Notes under the pieces: generated by a model
The model's input: only the letters and a program-made list of their open reading frames with translations
The model's database searches: none
Told to the model about the DNA's origin: nothing
Program-made: the position numbers and the translations under genes
Shown: positions 28,399 through 38,200 of the stretch, one piece after another
How positions within the stretch are numbered: the first letter of the stretch is position 1
Layout of the letters: each line of letters begins with the position of its first letter
Assembly: GCF_020524005.1 (NCBI RefSeq)
Contig: NZ_JAIVKK010000006.1
Location: 186,001 to 250,000, forward strand
Length of the DNA: 64,000 bases
Source of the DNA: Microbulbifer aggregans
GTDB lineage: Bacteria > Pseudomonadota > Gammaproteobacteria > Pseudomonadales > Cellvibrionaceae
Reading direction: 5' to 3'

Positions 28399-29679
28399 CT
28401 ACCAGCTTGGTTCAGTTTCGACTTTTTTTTCTGCTTGATCCCAACGATTTTCTTGGGATTCTGCACCACCAGTACTGCTACTTTCATTTTCATCCCCACC
28501 CGCGGCCGGGGGCTTCACAGATGGCGGCGCGACATATCGTTGGTTATCGGTACCATCCAGTTTTACACCGGTCAACTGAGAGTAGATTGATCTGGATTGA
28601 TCATCAGGAAGCAGCTCTGTCATCAATTCAGCCACGGTCATTCTTCCCCAGCCAACCAGTCGCTCCAAGCCGGGAGCCAAAGGTGTATGTGGTTCGTATG
28701 TTCGGAAATACTTCGCCGCTTTTTCGAGAAGTCTTAACGCATCTTCACGGGATGTAATTGCCCCTGTGGGAACGACCGTGTAACTTTGTGCTGCGGAAGT
28801 TGCACCGTCACCAGTGACATTTGCAACTTCATCTTGTTCTGAAGTCGTCTCTACCGTGACACTTTCAGCCAATGACTCCAGCTTCTCTTTGTAAATAAAA
28901 CGCGCGGTACGCAATACCTCATCGATCAGCCCACTGATACTGGACGAAGGCGGGGCATCCTGACCACATTTTTCACGTAATGTGTTGTTAATCTCTCTGT
29001 AATATTGGGATGACTCTTCCAGAGTTTCAATTAACCCGGATGCCCATGACACGTCCGCGGAGTTCACGCAGGATTCAACCTGGGACATTCCATAACCCAG
29101 AGTCTCTACCCGAGCTGCCCTTGCGTCGTCGTCAGCAATTTTTTCGGCATCCCGCGCTTGCTGGTACTGGAAAAACGAAAAACCTCCAAAATCGCCTTCG
29201 GGCGTGATTTCCGCATTGCGGATCGGCATAAGAAGGGTTCCATCGGCACCGTCACCATTGAGACCAGCAAGCGGTGCCACCTTAGTTTCCATGCCATCTT
29301 CATCTGGCTCGGGATAGAGGCCATCCCAGTGCTCTGAAACAAGACGACTAATGAGTTCAAACCCATCTCGCAAGCCGGCAACACCGTGGAGCCGAATAAG
29401 TGCTTCGGTATACCAGCTGGCGACTTCCAGGTCCTTGCTTTTTTCGGTGAGAATTTTTTCCGCACTTTTAGCTACATTTCGCCAGGGCGCCAAGAGATCG
29501 CTATCGTTATCATCGAACATCGCAGATCGCTCAGCTGCCCTCGCGCTGTTCCTTGCGTCTTTGATGGTGTAGTAATCCGACGTCGGCGAGCGGTCGCTGC
29601 GAATGTCTTCACCCTGAGGGCTATCACCCGGTATGGCCAATGCCATTGCATCAACGTCGATTATGTTAGCGAAAGCCAT
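28399..29679 (-). CDS. tssA: TssA, T6SS assembly/cap protein
   Basis: TssA primes baseplate and sheath polymerisation. The 426-aa protein has an ImpA N-terminal domain (residues ~15-160, with SPQGEDIRSD, DLEVASWYTEALIRLHG and HWDGLYPEPDEDGMETKVAP) and a short C-terminal domain containing RLLEKAAKYFRTYEPHTPLAP and VAELMTELLPDDQ. The last ~40 residues are Pro/Ser/Glu-rich and look disordered. Start ATG 29679 follows GGAATATCG. Confidence 0.95.
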   Translation of the reverse strand: MAFANIIDVDAMALAIPGDSPQGEDIRSDRSPTSDYYTIKDARNSARAAERSAMFDDNDSDLLAPWRNVAKSAEKILTEKSKDLEVASWYTEALIRLHGVAGLRDGFELISRLVSEHWDGLYPEPDEDGMETKVAPLAGLNGDGADGTLLMPIRNAEITPEGDFGGFSFFQYQQARDAEKIADDDARAARVETLGYGMSQVESCVNSADVSWASGLIETLEESSQYYREINNTLREKCGQDAPPSSSISGLIDEVLRTARFIYKEKLESLAESVTVETTSEQDEVANVTGDGATSAAQSYTVVPTGAITSREDALRLLEKAAKYFRTYEPHTPLAPGLERLVGWGRMTVAELMTELLPDDQSRSIYSQLTGVKLDGTDNQRYVAPPSVKPPAAGGDENESSSTGGAESQENRWDQAEKKVETEPSW

Positions 29680-29770
29680 CGATATTCCTTTTCTATACTT
29701 CCTGTCGCCTGATAACAGCTATAGGTTAAACCGAGCCCATCACAACACCGTTCTCAGGCTCGTAATCTTC

Positions 29771-30601
29771 TTATGTTTCCACGTCTTCAGCTTGAAGATT
29801 GTGAGCGGAAGCCACTGGGCTCTTCTCACCCGGAGACTTATCCACTGATAAGCCAGACACAATTCCTAAAAATACATCCCTTAAGGCCTGGAAATCCTTG
29901 CGTTCACACCAAAGAAACAACGTATAAATACATCCGCCTGAATTTACACAAGCGATAAGATAATGAACGGCCACCCCACCGACTTCAGCCGTAACTTCTC
30001 CATATTCACCCGCAGCATCCCCTCTTCCCACTGATTTTGCTGGTGCAGCGATATCTGCCTTCGGAACTCTTTCGGCACATTGCGCGAGCTGCGCGCTGCA
30101 GTAGTCCGACAGGTCTGTGTTAGGACTGATTTCGGTTAATTTTTGCCTGAGCACGACCAAAAACTGATTCGAATTGAGGTCTCCGGCCTGTAGCACGGCG
30201 CCGCTATTCAGATCTTCCAAAGCTGACCAACCAGCGGGAACTACCGCGGAGCAACCCATCCCAGTCACTACAATCTCTTCGGGGCCATCTACATTTTCTT
30301 CACACACATGCTCTTTGGCATTACTGCTCGACGTCGCAGGCGCATCCGTCCAACCCAACGTTTCAACGATCACATCCCGGCCACTTATTAGCTCGGCATG
30401 CCAGCCTGACTCCCACAATTTAAGCAACAGTCTTTCACCGCTGGAACGATCCTCGACTTTTTTAATCACGGACCTTCCACTTATCAGCAGACGGTTAATC
30501 TGGGTGAAATTCAGCTTAAACCGTTCAGATAACTGCTTTATGCCTTCCCGACGATCAATACCGTCGCGAGCACAGCCAGTAAACACGACCTGAAAAGCCA
30601 T
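29771..30601 (-). CDS. Unknown two-part protein at the head of the tssA-tssH run
   Basis: This 276-aa protein was not identified. The first ~70 residues (VVFTGCARDGIDRREGIKQL ... ERLLLKLWESGWHAELI) resemble the small N-terminal domain found in various gammaproteobacterial membrane proteins that begins FxGxxxxGxxxxxVxxxLxxLFK. An acidic linker (~95-110) and a C-terminal domain (~112-250, with SAVVPAGWSALEDL) follow; that domain could be a DcrB/PsbP-like fold, but the match is weak. No signal peptide or transmembrane helix is present. Start ATG 30601 has GGGAAGTTGAAAG upstream. It is separated from tssA by 91 bp and from tagF by 395 bp, so it is probably the first gene of its transcript. Confidence 0.75.
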   Translation of the reverse strand: MAFQVVFTGCARDGIDRREGIKQLSERFKLNFTQINRLLISGRSVIKKVEDRSSGERLLLKLWESGWHAELISGRDVIVETLGWTDAPATSSSNAKEHVCEENVDGPEEIVVTGMGCSAVVPAGWSALEDLNSGAVLQAGDLNSNQFLVVLRQKLTEISPNTDLSDYCSAQLAQCAERVPKADIAAPAKSVGRGDAAGEYGEVTAEVGGVAVHYLIACVNSGGCIYTLFLWCERKDFQALRDVFLGIVSGLSVDKSPGEKSPVASAHNLQAEDVET

Positions 30602-30996
30602 CTTTCAACTTCCCTGTTTATGAACCTGGCACTTACCATTGAGGCTTTCCATGTGCCGTAAGTAGTTATTCGCTCGCCACGAGCTTCCTTGATTGAATCC
30701 GATCAATCACACCGCGGACTTCTATACCGTTTCGACGTTTTGGTACGCCTCTGGTAATACTTTCACCTACCGGATTTAAACTGAAAACCGATTGTCCCGC
30801 CAAAAATGGCACAACCGTACCGTTTTACTGTCTTTTAATCTGCTTATTCTATCGGAATAAAATTCCGATTGAACACAGAACCAAATCGCAAATATGGATA
30901 TAACTGAAAACATATTGGTACGGTAATACCAACTACAAAATTTATCCTTTTACATTTCCCGCTATGTGCCTTCCGCACTATTTACTGCAAAAACCT
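30602..30996 (-). promoter_or_regulatory. 395-bp intergenic region, probable promoter of the unknown gene and tssABC-tssH run
   Basis: No gene was seen. The stretch is A/T-rich relative to its neighbours. It holds several GTACC-centred sequences: CGTACCAAAA (minus strand, near 30738-30747), ACCGTACCG (near 30814-30822) and a near-palindrome TTGGTACGGTAATACCAA (near 30915-30932). These resemble the motif upstream of hcp. It is the only sizeable gap in the minus-strand T6SS run and so the likely site of an internal promoter. Confidence 0.5.
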
Positions 30997-31659
30997 CTAC
31001 CAATGCAATTTTGGCGCTCCCAACATAGAGCAATACACCGTAGGGTCTGGCAAGCCGGGACTGAGCAATGTAGTCGGTGCGAGATGTTGCGAACCGGCAC
31101 ACCACCACAAGCTGTAACTGGAATATTTTTCACGATAGAAGCTATCCAGCATCGCCGGATAATTATCCACTATGGTACCCGTGGCGGTTGAGGTAATGAG
31201 GCCATTCTCCAATTCTGCGACAGAACCTTGTGCGTGCACTACAGGCGTCTCCGGGAATCGCTCCAATACTTGATCCACCATAAGTCCACTTTGAAGCCCC
31301 TCCACCGCCAACTCAGAAAGACTTTTGTACCACGGCGCTGCGGCGACCTGGATTTCAAATGGCGTAGTGCCATGGGGTAAGGGAACGGCCATCGTTATCG
31401 GAAAATAGCGCCCGACACTATCGACACTCGGGACGAGAATGCCAGCCCAAATTTGTCCATTGAGCACCCCTGGTGAAAGTGCAAACCTCCAGATTGGACT
31501 GGTAAGGTAGTATTCCAGCCATCGCTCGCCGACCAATTCCCGCGAGCCGTGTACGGCCCGCTGTAGCCAGTCATCCCACGCATTTACAAAGCTTGAGGGC
31601 AAGTCTCGCTGGATAAAGTCACCATGTGCCGGCAACTTGCCGAAAATCCCTTTTGTCAC
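30997..31659 (-). CDS. tagF: TagF, T6SS post-translational repressor
   Basis: TagF homologues hold the T6SS off independently of, or together with, the threonine phosphorylation pathway by contacting FHA. The 220-aa protein fits the family: the N-terminal GIFGKLPAHGDFIQRDLP signature, FVNAWDDWLQRAV, SPIWRFALSPGVL, and GILVPSVDSVGRYFPITMA. It is not fused to PppA, unlike some homologues. It starts 14 bp after the tssM stop, so it belongs to the upstream tssJKLM transcript. Confidence 0.94.
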   Translation of the reverse strand: MTKGIFGKLPAHGDFIQRDLPSSFVNAWDDWLQRAVHGSRELVGERWLEYYLTSPIWRFALSPGVLNGQIWAGILVPSVDSVGRYFPITMAVPLPHGTTPFEIQVAAAPWYKSLSELAVEGLQSGLMVDQVLERFPETPVVHAQGSVAELENGLITSTATGTIVDNYPAMLDSFYREKYSSYSLWWCAGSQHLAPTTLLSPGLPDPTVYCSMLGAPKLHW

Positions 31660-31673
31660 TGATCGAGCTCCAC

Positions 31674-34600
31674 TTACAACGTCTCTGGACAGCGGTAGCC
31701 GTTCAGTAAACTCTGGTCAAACGGGTTGTTCACACCACTGGCCGCGAGGCGGAATTGAGCCTGGCGGCCAGCCTCATGAAACGTGACCAGAAACTCCGAA
31801 CTGTTACTACTCTTCTCAATCCTGGAATCTTGCAGTAAACGGTACCAAGCCCAATCTCCTTCGAAGTGCTTGCGATGAACTGTTTCATTCAGGTCTTCGA
31901 AAATAATTCTCGCGCGATTACTTTCGCCGCCCTGCCAACTGAACTTGGTACTCGTTCGAGGTCCGTGAGAATATTGAGTTCTCATCTCGCCAAGCTCGAG
32001 GGCAAATAAGCGCACCCCGGAGTCCAGCTTCGTCGGCTCCACACGGAAGCTATAGCCTGCCTGCTCCCCCGCGGCAAAAAGTGTCTTGCGTATTCGGTCC
32101 GCACGCCGCATTTGTGAAAGTGCACCGCTCGATATGCCGAGGCTCTTCCCCTCCAGGGATTTGACACGCCAGCTTCGGGTGTCTACGAAAGGCTTCAAGT
32201 ACTGCTGAATGAATTGTTGCTCGATACCCCCAGCCTTGAAGAATTTGTTGAATTCCATCACCGGCGCTTCCTGGCTGGAAGAACTACGTAAAGGAAAGCG
32301 TCCGGCTAAACTCCGGGTGTATGGGCTGTAAACCTGCTCTTTCCAAACTCGGTTTACATGGCGCTTGGCTTTTGCCATGACCAACCCCCAGGCACTGTCA
32401 GCGATTTCATTCAACCACTGTTCGAACGGTGCCGGTGCATTCGCAGCCTTTATCCGCAATTGCTTGATTGCGTCGCCACCGCCACTAAAGCGAGTTTTCG
32501 CTTTATTAAATGCGACCTCGTCGGAATCAACTCCACTATCAATTTCAGAGAGATATTCCTGTAGCTGGCCTATTGCACTCAGGTATTCCTGAACGCGAGC
32601 AGGCCGCCCTTTTTCACTTTGCGTAAGGCGCTGTAACTCCTCAAAGCGTAAATCAACACTAGTTGGCTGGAACTTGTCGGCCAATACACTGGCCGCACCG
32701 CTTGCAGCTGCGGAGCCCAGATTACGCGTAGTGCTGGAAACGGGTAGGCGCACTCCTGACGCATCCACTGGTACCTCCGGCCTGGGTGTCAGCCGGGTGT
32801 TATCGGCAGTGATTTCGGCTAGCGCCAGGAGTGGCGAATATACGGGGTCTGAGAGTTTTGACAGCACATCCAGCGCTTCCCCGGTTGAGCGGAAAGCACC
32901 AATGGAAAAGCTGCTGATAAACTGCTGCCAACGCTGTTGGTATTCACTCAGGTAGATACGTTTTACTTCCTGCCCAAGTCGATCCCGATCTTCTTCGTTG
33001 AAGTCCTCACCACTCAGTTCACCACCATAGATCCAGCGCTCTTCAGCGAGCTGATCCAGTAGCGGGGAATCCGCCCCAAACTCCATCTCTTTATAACCGG
33101 CCTTGGTAAACAGATACGGAACGCTGAACCTTGAGTCACCCGCCGATATACCGAATAACTGCTCAGTGTCACCGCCAATTTCTCCGTAGAGATCCACATT
33201 GGTTACCCCCAGCTCACTGCGTTGCATTTGCGTATAGAGCCGCTGTGGAACAGGTATACGACGCAATTGCTGGCGTGCAGTCGCGACGGCACGCTCATTG
33301 GGGTGCAAATCGGCCGGTAGGGGCTGATTCAGTAATCGCTCCAGATGCTCCAGCAACTGAGCCTGCTTTGCGGCTTCACCGGAGAGTTCCTTCGACCAGA
33401 TGTCAGTGAAAAATGCCTTGATAACCGCAAAATCCCGCTTTTCCGGATTAAAAAACATCAAGTAGGTTTTCAGTGTTTCGGTCAGTTGGGGATCTTCACT
33501 ACTCAGCTTTACCAAGTTGCGTTCAATAGACCGCAACAGGGCGGGCAACAGAATGGCCGTCAACTGCTGTTGATACAGTTCATCGGAAGCAGCATCTACC
33601 CGCTCGTCGTACAAGCCCAGGTTACTCAGCCAAGGATGCTCCTCTTTCTGGTATACCTTTGAGGCATCGTAAAGCGGATTCAATAAATCCAGGCTTTCGA
33701 CCGGTGTAGGCCGCTTGGCTTTCAGCGCCACCTTATTCGTGGTGAATACATCAACCTTGTCTTTTACTTCCCCCATATACAATTTGTTCTGGGTCACGCT
33801 GCCAGTCCACAGCGATAAGGCACCGACGATAACAATAAGTGAGGTGGCATATACCCCACCCCGCAGCCAGCGTGTTGCTGATTCGATCCTGCGATTCACC
33901 CCGACAAGTTCTGCCTCAGGAAACACGACGTCTTTGAGCAGGCGATGCAAGAAATAGCTTTTACCCACACCCTGGAATTTCTTTGCCACGTCTCGCTCGA
34001 GGCCAAAGTCAGCACTGACCGAAGCCATCATTCGGTCGATTGGGCTCCCTTCCTGGGTGCCGCTAGTAAAGTAGATACCGCGCATCATTGGCACGATGTC
34101 GTAACGGTTCGGACTAAACGCCTGCTTTATAAAATCATTTAATACTGGCTTCAGACTCTCCATTCGCGCTGGAAAGCCTTGCAGTAGCGCGCGCTTTTCT
34201 ACATTGCGCTCTTGATGCACACGCCAAAGTACACGCTGATTGAGGCGTTCAATCAGCGCCTCGAACTCCCCGGTAAATTTATCCAGCGGTGCCCCAAGCG
34301 CAGCGCTTGATTCTTCCGGAAAACTAACGCCCCAAACCTGCTCCCGCTCGGCCTGTGAGAGGTTGTCAAAAAACTCACTGAATCCGGCTACCAGATCGCA
34401 CTTGGTGAAGGTTAGATATATAGGGAAACGGATACCCAGTTGCTGTTGCAGCTCGTTGATACGTGAGCGGATAGTTTTCGCCTGGTGGACGCGCTGCTCA
34501 GCAGTCTGCACCATCAGGTCCTGCAGGCTGATCGCAACGAGCACACCATTGATTGGCCGACGACGGCGGTATCGCTGCAGTAAACTCAGGAATGCTTTCC

Positions 34601-35213
34601 AGGCACTGTTGTCGTAGACGCGATGGCTGTCCTGGGTCGTATAGCGGCCGGCGGTGTCGATCAGTACCGCATCATTGGTAAACCACCAGTCACAGTTCCG
34701 GGTTCCACCCACCCCCCCGAGCGCTTCCTTGCCATGGCTTTGGGCCAGAGGGAACTCCAGGCCCGAGTTTACCAAGGCGGTGGTTTTACCAGACCCGGGT
34801 GGACCGATAATGATGTACCACGGCAACTGATATAACGATAATTTTCCCTTGTGCGACTTGAAGCGTGCCTTACGCAAGATTTGCATCGCATCGCGAAAGC
34901 GATCCGAGAGCGCATTAAGTTCTTCTCGGCTGCGCTCTTCATCCGGGTCCGCGTCAGCTTCCTGAGTTGCCTCAATATTTTCAATGAGCGCCTTGTTTTG
35001 GCGTCTCTCCACCAGCCATTGACTCAGGTTCCACACTAGCCAAACGGAAAACAGGAATACGATGATCGTAACCCGAATGCCCGTGGCCAATGTGGCGTTA
35101 TCACTGCCAAACTTCACATAGTCCGCACCAAACCAAATCAACAGCGACAGCGCTGTGATGCCGATCAGGCCGACCACCCATTTATTGGTAAAAAAATCCT
35201 GCAATCTTTTCAT
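31674..35213 (-). CDS. tssM: TssM (IcmF), inner-membrane T6SS channel protein
   Basis: TssM forms the trans-envelope complex with TssL and TssJ. The 1,179-aa protein has two N-terminal transmembrane helices (about 12-31 and 43-64) and a cytoplasmic NTPase-like domain with Walker A GPPGSGKTT (137-145) and DTAGRY. A third helix (GVYATSLIVIVGALSLWTGS) follows, then a large periplasmic part including the IcmF-related and C-terminal regions that bind TssJ. A GTG lies four codons upstream; ATG 35213 with GGAG six bases before it is chosen. An intact Walker A suggests a working NTPase. Confidence 0.97.
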   Translation of the reverse strand: MKRLQDFFTNKWVVGLIGITALSLLIWFGADYVKFGSDNATLATGIRVTIIVFLFSVWLVWNLSQWLVERRQNKALIENIEATQEADADPDEERSREELNALSDRFRDAMQILRKARFKSHKGKLSLYQLPWYIIIGPPGSGKTTALVNSGLEFPLAQSHGKEALGGVGGTRNCDWWFTNDAVLIDTAGRYTTQDSHRVYDNSAWKAFLSLLQRYRRRRPINGVLVAISLQDLMVQTAEQRVHQAKTIRSRINELQQQLGIRFPIYLTFTKCDLVAGFSEFFDNLSQAEREQVWGVSFPEESSAALGAPLDKFTGEFEALIERLNQRVLWRVHQERNVEKRALLQGFPARMESLKPVLNDFIKQAFSPNRYDIVPMMRGIYFTSGTQEGSPIDRMMASVSADFGLERDVAKKFQGVGKSYFLHRLLKDVVFPEAELVGVNRRIESATRWLRGGVYATSLIVIVGALSLWTGSVTQNKLYMGEVKDKVDVFTTNKVALKAKRPTPVESLDLLNPLYDASKVYQKEEHPWLSNLGLYDERVDAASDELYQQQLTAILLPALLRSIERNLVKLSSEDPQLTETLKTYLMFFNPEKRDFAVIKAFFTDIWSKELSGEAAKQAQLLEHLERLLNQPLPADLHPNERAVATARQQLRRIPVPQRLYTQMQRSELGVTNVDLYGEIGGDTEQLFGISAGDSRFSVPYLFTKAGYKEMEFGADSPLLDQLAEERWIYGGELSGEDFNEEDRDRLGQEVKRIYLSEYQQRWQQFISSFSIGAFRSTGEALDVLSKLSDPVYSPLLALAEITADNTRLTPRPEVPVDASGVRLPVSSTTRNLGSAAASGAASVLADKFQPTSVDLRFEELQRLTQSEKGRPARVQEYLSAIGQLQEYLSEIDSGVDSDEVAFNKAKTRFSGGGDAIKQLRIKAANAPAPFEQWLNEIADSAWGLVMAKAKRHVNRVWKEQVYSPYTRSLAGRFPLRSSSSQEAPVMEFNKFFKAGGIEQQFIQQYLKPFVDTRSWRVKSLEGKSLGISSGALSQMRRADRIRKTLFAAGEQAGYSFRVEPTKLDSGVRLFALELGEMRTQYSHGPRTSTKFSWQGGESNRARIIFEDLNETVHRKHFEGDWAWYRLLQDSRIEKSSNSSEFLVTFHEAGRQAQFRLAASGVNNPFDQSLLNGYRCPETL

Positions 35214-35265
35214 GCAATGCTCCACATCCCGCCACCTGGTTGGGCGGGATATTCAAATCCTGCGT

Positions 35266-36120
35266 TCAGCGCTGCTGCCCGATACTGGTTGGGCCATCGC
35301 TGGTCAATGCGTTGATCTCCACGGCGATTGGCGTGGCGCTTTGATATAGCCACCAGCGATACCCAGAAAAGCTCACGGCCAGGAATCCGAGTACAACGCT
35401 CGCGATTACCCACATAGGAATGTAGTGGATCAATCTATTGCGGCGGTTGACACAACCCTCCCAATGCGGGGAAAGATCGCGTTCCATTTGCGGGCGGTGG
35501 CTCTCAATCGTGCGATAGAGATTGTCCCTGATCTGCTCAAGCTGCTCATGGCCCCGCGGAACCAGCCGATACTTCCCCTGGAAGCCAAGACTCAGGCAAA
35601 GGTAAAAAAGCTCCAGTAAATCGATATGCGCTCCCGGTGTATCCAGCGTTCGCTGAAGGATCAGAAAACACTTCTCACCGCCGAACGTTTCTTTGTGGAA
35701 CAGGCTTAACAACGAATGCTGACTCCAGCCACTCGAAGCTCCCCAAGGTGTAGACAGCACCACCTCATCCACCACTGTGCATATAAGGTACCGTGCGGTA
35801 AGGACAGTTTCTGGCTGCAGCGACAAGCGCTTTGCGTCGCGCTCGAACGTTTGGATCTCCCGGGTCAGGCGCTTGTGCAGGTCCGGTACATTGGCGTGGT
35901 TAAGCGTCGTACGCAGCTTGATCGCCGCGCCAAGTAATTTGGATGCGGCGGCAATCAGGGGATTTAGGCTATTGCGAATATTGATATCCACCGCAGGCTC
36001 GCCGGCATGAAAAGCCGGGGCAGCAGTCGCCGCCGGCGTCGCGGCTCCGGGTGTGGGTACCATTACGGTGCGATCCCCGGCGGTCGGGCCGGCCGGGGGC
36101 CTGTAGGCATCATTGCTCAT
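35266..36120 (-). CDS. tssL: TssL (DotU), inner-membrane T6SS protein
   Basis: TssL is the membrane-complex partner of TssM. The 284-aa protein has a proline/alanine-rich N-terminal tail, the DotU cytoplasmic domain (LNPLIAAASKLLGAAIKLR, VDEVVLSTPWG, SLLSLFHKETFGGEKCF, YLCLSLGFQGKYRL) and a single C-terminal transmembrane helix (MWVIASVVLGFLAVSFSGY). It lacks the OmpA-like peptidoglycan-binding extension seen in some TssL proteins. No separate peptidoglycan-binding subunit gene is present in the cluster. It starts 2 bp after the tssK stop. Confidence 0.96.
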   Translation of the reverse strand: MSNDAYRPPAGPTAGDRTVMVPTPGAATPAATAAPAFHAGEPAVDINIRNSLNPLIAAASKLLGAAIKLRTTLNHANVPDLHKRLTREIQTFERDAKRLSLQPETVLTARYLICTVVDEVVLSTPWGASSGWSQHSLLSLFHKETFGGEKCFLILQRTLDTPGAHIDLLELFYLCLSLGFQGKYRLVPRGHEQLEQIRDNLYRTIESHRPQMERDLSPHWEGCVNRRNRLIHYIPMWVIASVVLGFLAVSFSGYRWWLYQSATPIAVEINALTSDGPTSIGQQR

Positions 36121-36122
36121 GA

Positions 36123-37460
36123 TCAGTTATTCCTTATCGCCCAGAGTTCCATCGTCAGTCCGGGGAATTCCGCCCCCAGGTGTACAGCAAAGCCACCAGA
36201 ACGCTGCATCGCCTGCCACAACTCACCGGTTCTCTCCAGCTCGAAGTAGGTAAACCCTGCATGGTAAGGAATCTGTCGTGGTGCGACGGGCAGCGGGCGT
36301 ACAGACAGACCCGGCAACTGGGCGGAAATCAATTCGCGAATCGCTTCGACCGGCGCTACTTTCGCTTGCCCCGGGAATCGGCTACGCAATAGGTCTCCCG
36401 GCATATCCGCTTTCGCCGCCATAATAAAACTCGCCGTCTTCACCAGCGAAGGATCGGTGACAGGTGCAACGTAGATGCCGAACTTGCGCTGGACCAACTC
36501 CATCGGGATAGCTGTCTGCTCGAGCACAGTGGACAGGGACTGTCGCAAAGCTGAGAAAAGGCCGATATAGCACTGCTGTAGGTTGTCGTGCATATATTGC
36601 GGAATTTCGGGAGGACGCTTGTCTGCGGAAGTGAAGGTAGATAGCTCACCAGCCAACTGAAGCAGCTCCAGGAACAGCGCGTGCGGATGCAGACGCGGCT
36701 CTGCAGTGATTTGCTTTAGCAGTGGCTCAAAACGGTTGATAACCTGCAATAATAGATAGTCTGCGATTTCAGCCGAACCACTGCGGCCGCTATCGCTCAA
36801 CCTGTGCCCTAACGCGGTACCGCGGTGACCAAGCAGCCCTTTAACCTCTTCAATATAGGCTTTCAGTACCGAAGAACTTTCAGCGTTTAGCAGTGGCGGT
36901 ATGTAGTCGGTATCCAGTTCAACCGGCTTCTCCGGCTGCCGCTCTCGAATACGGGTAATGCCAATGGCTGCGTAACCGCTGAGGTCCTCGCTACCTAATT
37001 TCAGACAGGTTCTCAGTTTTCCGACCTGAATACGGGCTGCTTCACCGGAGGTCGCCGCACTGTTACGCGCATCGAAATTGAATGTCTGATAGCGCGCCTG
37101 CGGAAAATCTTCCTGATCCCGAACCGATTCCTGGCTTCCAGGGCGCTTCATCGGTATACACAGGTAAACGACTTCATCGCGGGTATTTACCGGTACATCC
37201 AGTACATCCGGTAAATTTTCATTTTCCGGCGCCAACACGGGCGTACCATCTGGAAAAATGGCACTGATGCGAGATAGCGAGATCTTGCCCATTGCGAGTG
37301 GCTCGCTATCAATCGCCACCTCGATAGCTCCCCATGTATAGGGCCCTAACGATCGAGTGCGCGCCTCTACCAACTGCTCCAGGTATCGATCCTGCTGCTG
37401 GAAATGCTGGGGGCGAAGGAACATTCCCTCGCTCCAGATAACCTTATTGTTCGCCGACAT
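36123..37460 (-). CDS. tssK: TssK, T6SS baseplate-to-membrane adaptor
   Basis: TssK trimers link the baseplate to TssL/TssM. The 445-aa protein has the family start VIWSEGMFLRPQHFQQQDRY and the central YIPPLLN and ELLQLAGELSTF segments. The C-terminal head region carries PRQIPYHAGFTYFELER and VHLGAEFPGLTMELWAI. The frame opens ten codons upstream, but ATG 37460 with AAGGA at six-base spacing matches the family N-terminus. Confidence 0.96.
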   Translation of the reverse strand: MSANNKVIWSEGMFLRPQHFQQQDRYLEQLVEARTRSLGPYTWGAIEVAIDSEPLAMGKISLSRISAIFPDGTPVLAPENENLPDVLDVPVNTRDEVVYLCIPMKRPGSQESVRDQEDFPQARYQTFNFDARNSAATSGEAARIQVGKLRTCLKLGSEDLSGYAAIGITRIRERQPEKPVELDTDYIPPLLNAESSSVLKAYIEEVKGLLGHRGTALGHRLSDSGRSGSAEIADYLLLQVINRFEPLLKQITAEPRLHPHALFLELLQLAGELSTFTSADKRPPEIPQYMHDNLQQCYIGLFSALRQSLSTVLEQTAIPMELVQRKFGIYVAPVTDPSLVKTASFIMAAKADMPGDLLRSRFPGQAKVAPVEAIRELISAQLPGLSVRPLPVAPRQIPYHAGFTYFELERTGELWQAMQRSGGFAVHLGAEFPGLTMELWAIRNN

Positions 37461-37513
37461 ATACAGTCCTTGTTGCGGCGCCAGGCACAAGCCTCGCGAT
37501 AGAAATTTTTAAA

Positions 37514-38116
37514 TTACAAACTTTTCCCAGATTCCTGGAGCTGACGCAGCCGCTCATATTCCGCTGCTGATATCGTTACGGTCTTCTTCTTTTTACCATC
37601 GTTGCTGCGCGTAGCCGTAGCCCGACGCTGAATATCGAGCGACTCAGTAGAAGCCATTTTTGTCCCCATCAGGGTAATGGCGTACTCGTTTTTCTTGTGG
37701 TCGGTTATCGGCAGCAACATCAGACCATCGGCATCCTGGTAACGCACGAACTCCGCAAGCAGCCCGATATACTTCACATCCGGAGTCAGATGCAGTTGCT
37801 CGATACGCTGTTCGCCCGGGGCAAACTCCTTGAGAATCACGGTATCGATAAGATCTTTACCCAAGCGTGATTCAGCACTTTCGTAGAGGTTAAGAAACTC
37901 CTCGCGGGAAAACTGACGGTCGTCGGCCAACATGAAAACTCGCAATACCACGGGCGATGCACGCCCATCGCTGTCGGGGTTCACGTTGTTCTCAATATCG
38001 ACGGACAGTACGACACTGGTATCCAGATTCAATGTTCGACGAGTCGTCTGGCATGCCCCGATGACAACCGCAAGTGCGACGACAATGGTGACTTTAAATA
38101 TTGCTTTGATGTTCAC
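37514..38116 (-). CDS. tssJ: TssJ, T6SS outer-membrane lipoprotein
   Basis: TssJ anchors the membrane complex in the outer membrane and binds TssM. The 200-aa precursor has a lipoprotein signal peptide with lipobox VIGAC (Cys22). The TssJ beta-sandwich follows, with SPVVLRVFMLADDRQF, GEQRIEQLHLTPDVKYIGLLAEFVRY and NEYAITL. The last ~40 residues are a Lys/Arg-rich helical extension (GKKKKTVTISAAEYERLRQL), longer than in typical TssJ. It lies between the FHA gene (84 bp) and tssK (53 bp). Confidence 0.94.
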   Translation of the reverse strand: MNIKAIFKVTIVVALAVVIGACQTTRRTLNLDTSVVLSVDIENNVNPDSDGRASPVVLRVFMLADDRQFSREEFLNLYESAESRLGKDLIDTVILKEFAPGEQRIEQLHLTPDVKYIGLLAEFVRYQDADGLMLLPITDHKKNEYAITLMGTKMASTESLDIQRRATATRSNDGKKKKTVTISAAEYERLRQLQESGKSL

Positions 38117-38200
38117 AATGGACTCCGTTTATTGTTTTGCGCCTTCCCCGCGACGCTGATCTGTACTTTCCCTACCACTCAAAAACAGTCAACTCTTCGA

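Noticed and set aside
30625..30645. Sigma-54-like TGGCACTTACCATTGA
   Set aside because: It lies on the plus strand facing away from the minus-strand genes, the -12 half lacks GC, and the spacing is off by one.
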